64,000 nucleotides of DNA from Odontesthes bonariensis (Eukaryota; Chordata; Actinopteri; Atheriniformes; Atherinopsidae). The translations under genes and the position numbers were made by a program. This document shows, piece by piece, positions 63,480 through 64,000 of the stretch (position 1 is the stretch's first letter; every line of letters begins with the position of its first letter). The notes below the pieces were generated by a model that saw nothing but the letters and a program-made list of their open reading frames with translations, was not told the DNA's origin and made no database searches. The DNA lies in the NCBI RefSeq assembly GCF_027942865.1, contig NC_134515.1, positions 25,070,227-25,134,226 of the forward strand, read 5' to 3'.

Positions 63480-64000
63480 TAAAAAGTAATTTTGAGAAAA
63501 AAAATTAAATTAAACATGAAATTAAAGAAAGCTACTCTAAAATTGGAATAATGATTTTAATATCAATAAAAAAAAAAGACCTCTTTTACATTAGCCGGTT
63601 CTCTTTGCTCCCTGGGATCATGTGAGGTATAAATGGGACCGCATATGACAATGTCCCTTAAGTTTATGACATATGATATGGTATAACAATATAGTAAATG
63701 TTTTACTGCACTCACGTACAGCATTATATAAAATACCATCTCAGTTAGGCTCTGTTTACATTAATTCATTTCACCATTTCTTCGTGTCGGCGTCTTGCAA
63801 ACTATTTACATATTTACATTTACACTGAAACGGGGATCGGCTGATTCGCCAGTCACATGACTAATCAGCCATCACATCACATGATCGCCCTTGCATCTGG
63901 AGCATGAGCAACTGCTTTATATTAACAGATTTATCAGGGCTGCTCTGGACATTCGAAAGTTCTGGCGCCATTCTTCGGCGACAACAACTTGGTCCACGAA
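63480..64000. other. upstream flank of spo11, no gene seen
   Basis: AT-rich sequence beyond the spo11 start. The last ~200 bp are richer in CG and could be the promoter of spo11 or of a gene beyond the window, but no motif decides it. Confidence 0.4.

Overview
The window is nuclear DNA of a ray-finned (teleost) fish. The evidence is split vertebrate genes with short canonical introns, teleost-type residues in cardiac troponin C, many microsatellites, and typical fish transposon families (Tc1-like, L2-like LINE, Harbinger, tRNA-headed repeats). Five protein-coding genes can be read. Four lie on the minus strand (slc6a1, dusp7, alas1, spo11) and one on the plus strand (tnnc1). They are ordinary vertebrate genes. 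I see no operon, CRISPR array or new multigene system.

Layout. 1-2242: the first six coding exons of slc6a1 (GABA transporter GAT-1), running off the left edge. 2243-5300: its presumed 5' UTR and promoter, with poly-C runs and two widely spaced REST/RE1-like half-site pairs. 5300-27700: a long gene-free interval. At 14.2-21.0 kb it holds a tRNA-headed repeat, a foldback MITE, and a transposon nest in which a Tc1-like copy is split by an L2-like LINE that itself carries a solo LTR and a Harbinger element. 28018-31830: complete tnnc1 (cardiac/slow troponin C, 161 aa, six exons) with TATA box and poly(A) signal. 32.8-34.1 kb: a second decayed Tc1-like copy. 34.1-42.2 kb: no recognised gene. 42185-44812: dusp7 (ERK phosphatase, three exons). 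45.2-50.6 kb: gene-poor, with repeat relics. 50921-54142: alas1 (first enzyme of heme synthesis, ten coding exons), with a probable non-coding first exon near 55.2 kb. 56075-63470: spo11 (meiotic double-strand-break transesterase, thirteen exons), with a 1.27-kb foldback in its last intron.

The genes do not form a pathway. tnnc1, dusp7 and alas1 are also neighbours on human 3p21, so the block reflects old synteny. In human, slc6a1 lies elsewhere on 3p and SPO11 on another chromosome. Every exon join listed was checked for reading frame and for GT/AG ends. Gene names rest on recognising family motifs by eye, not on a search.
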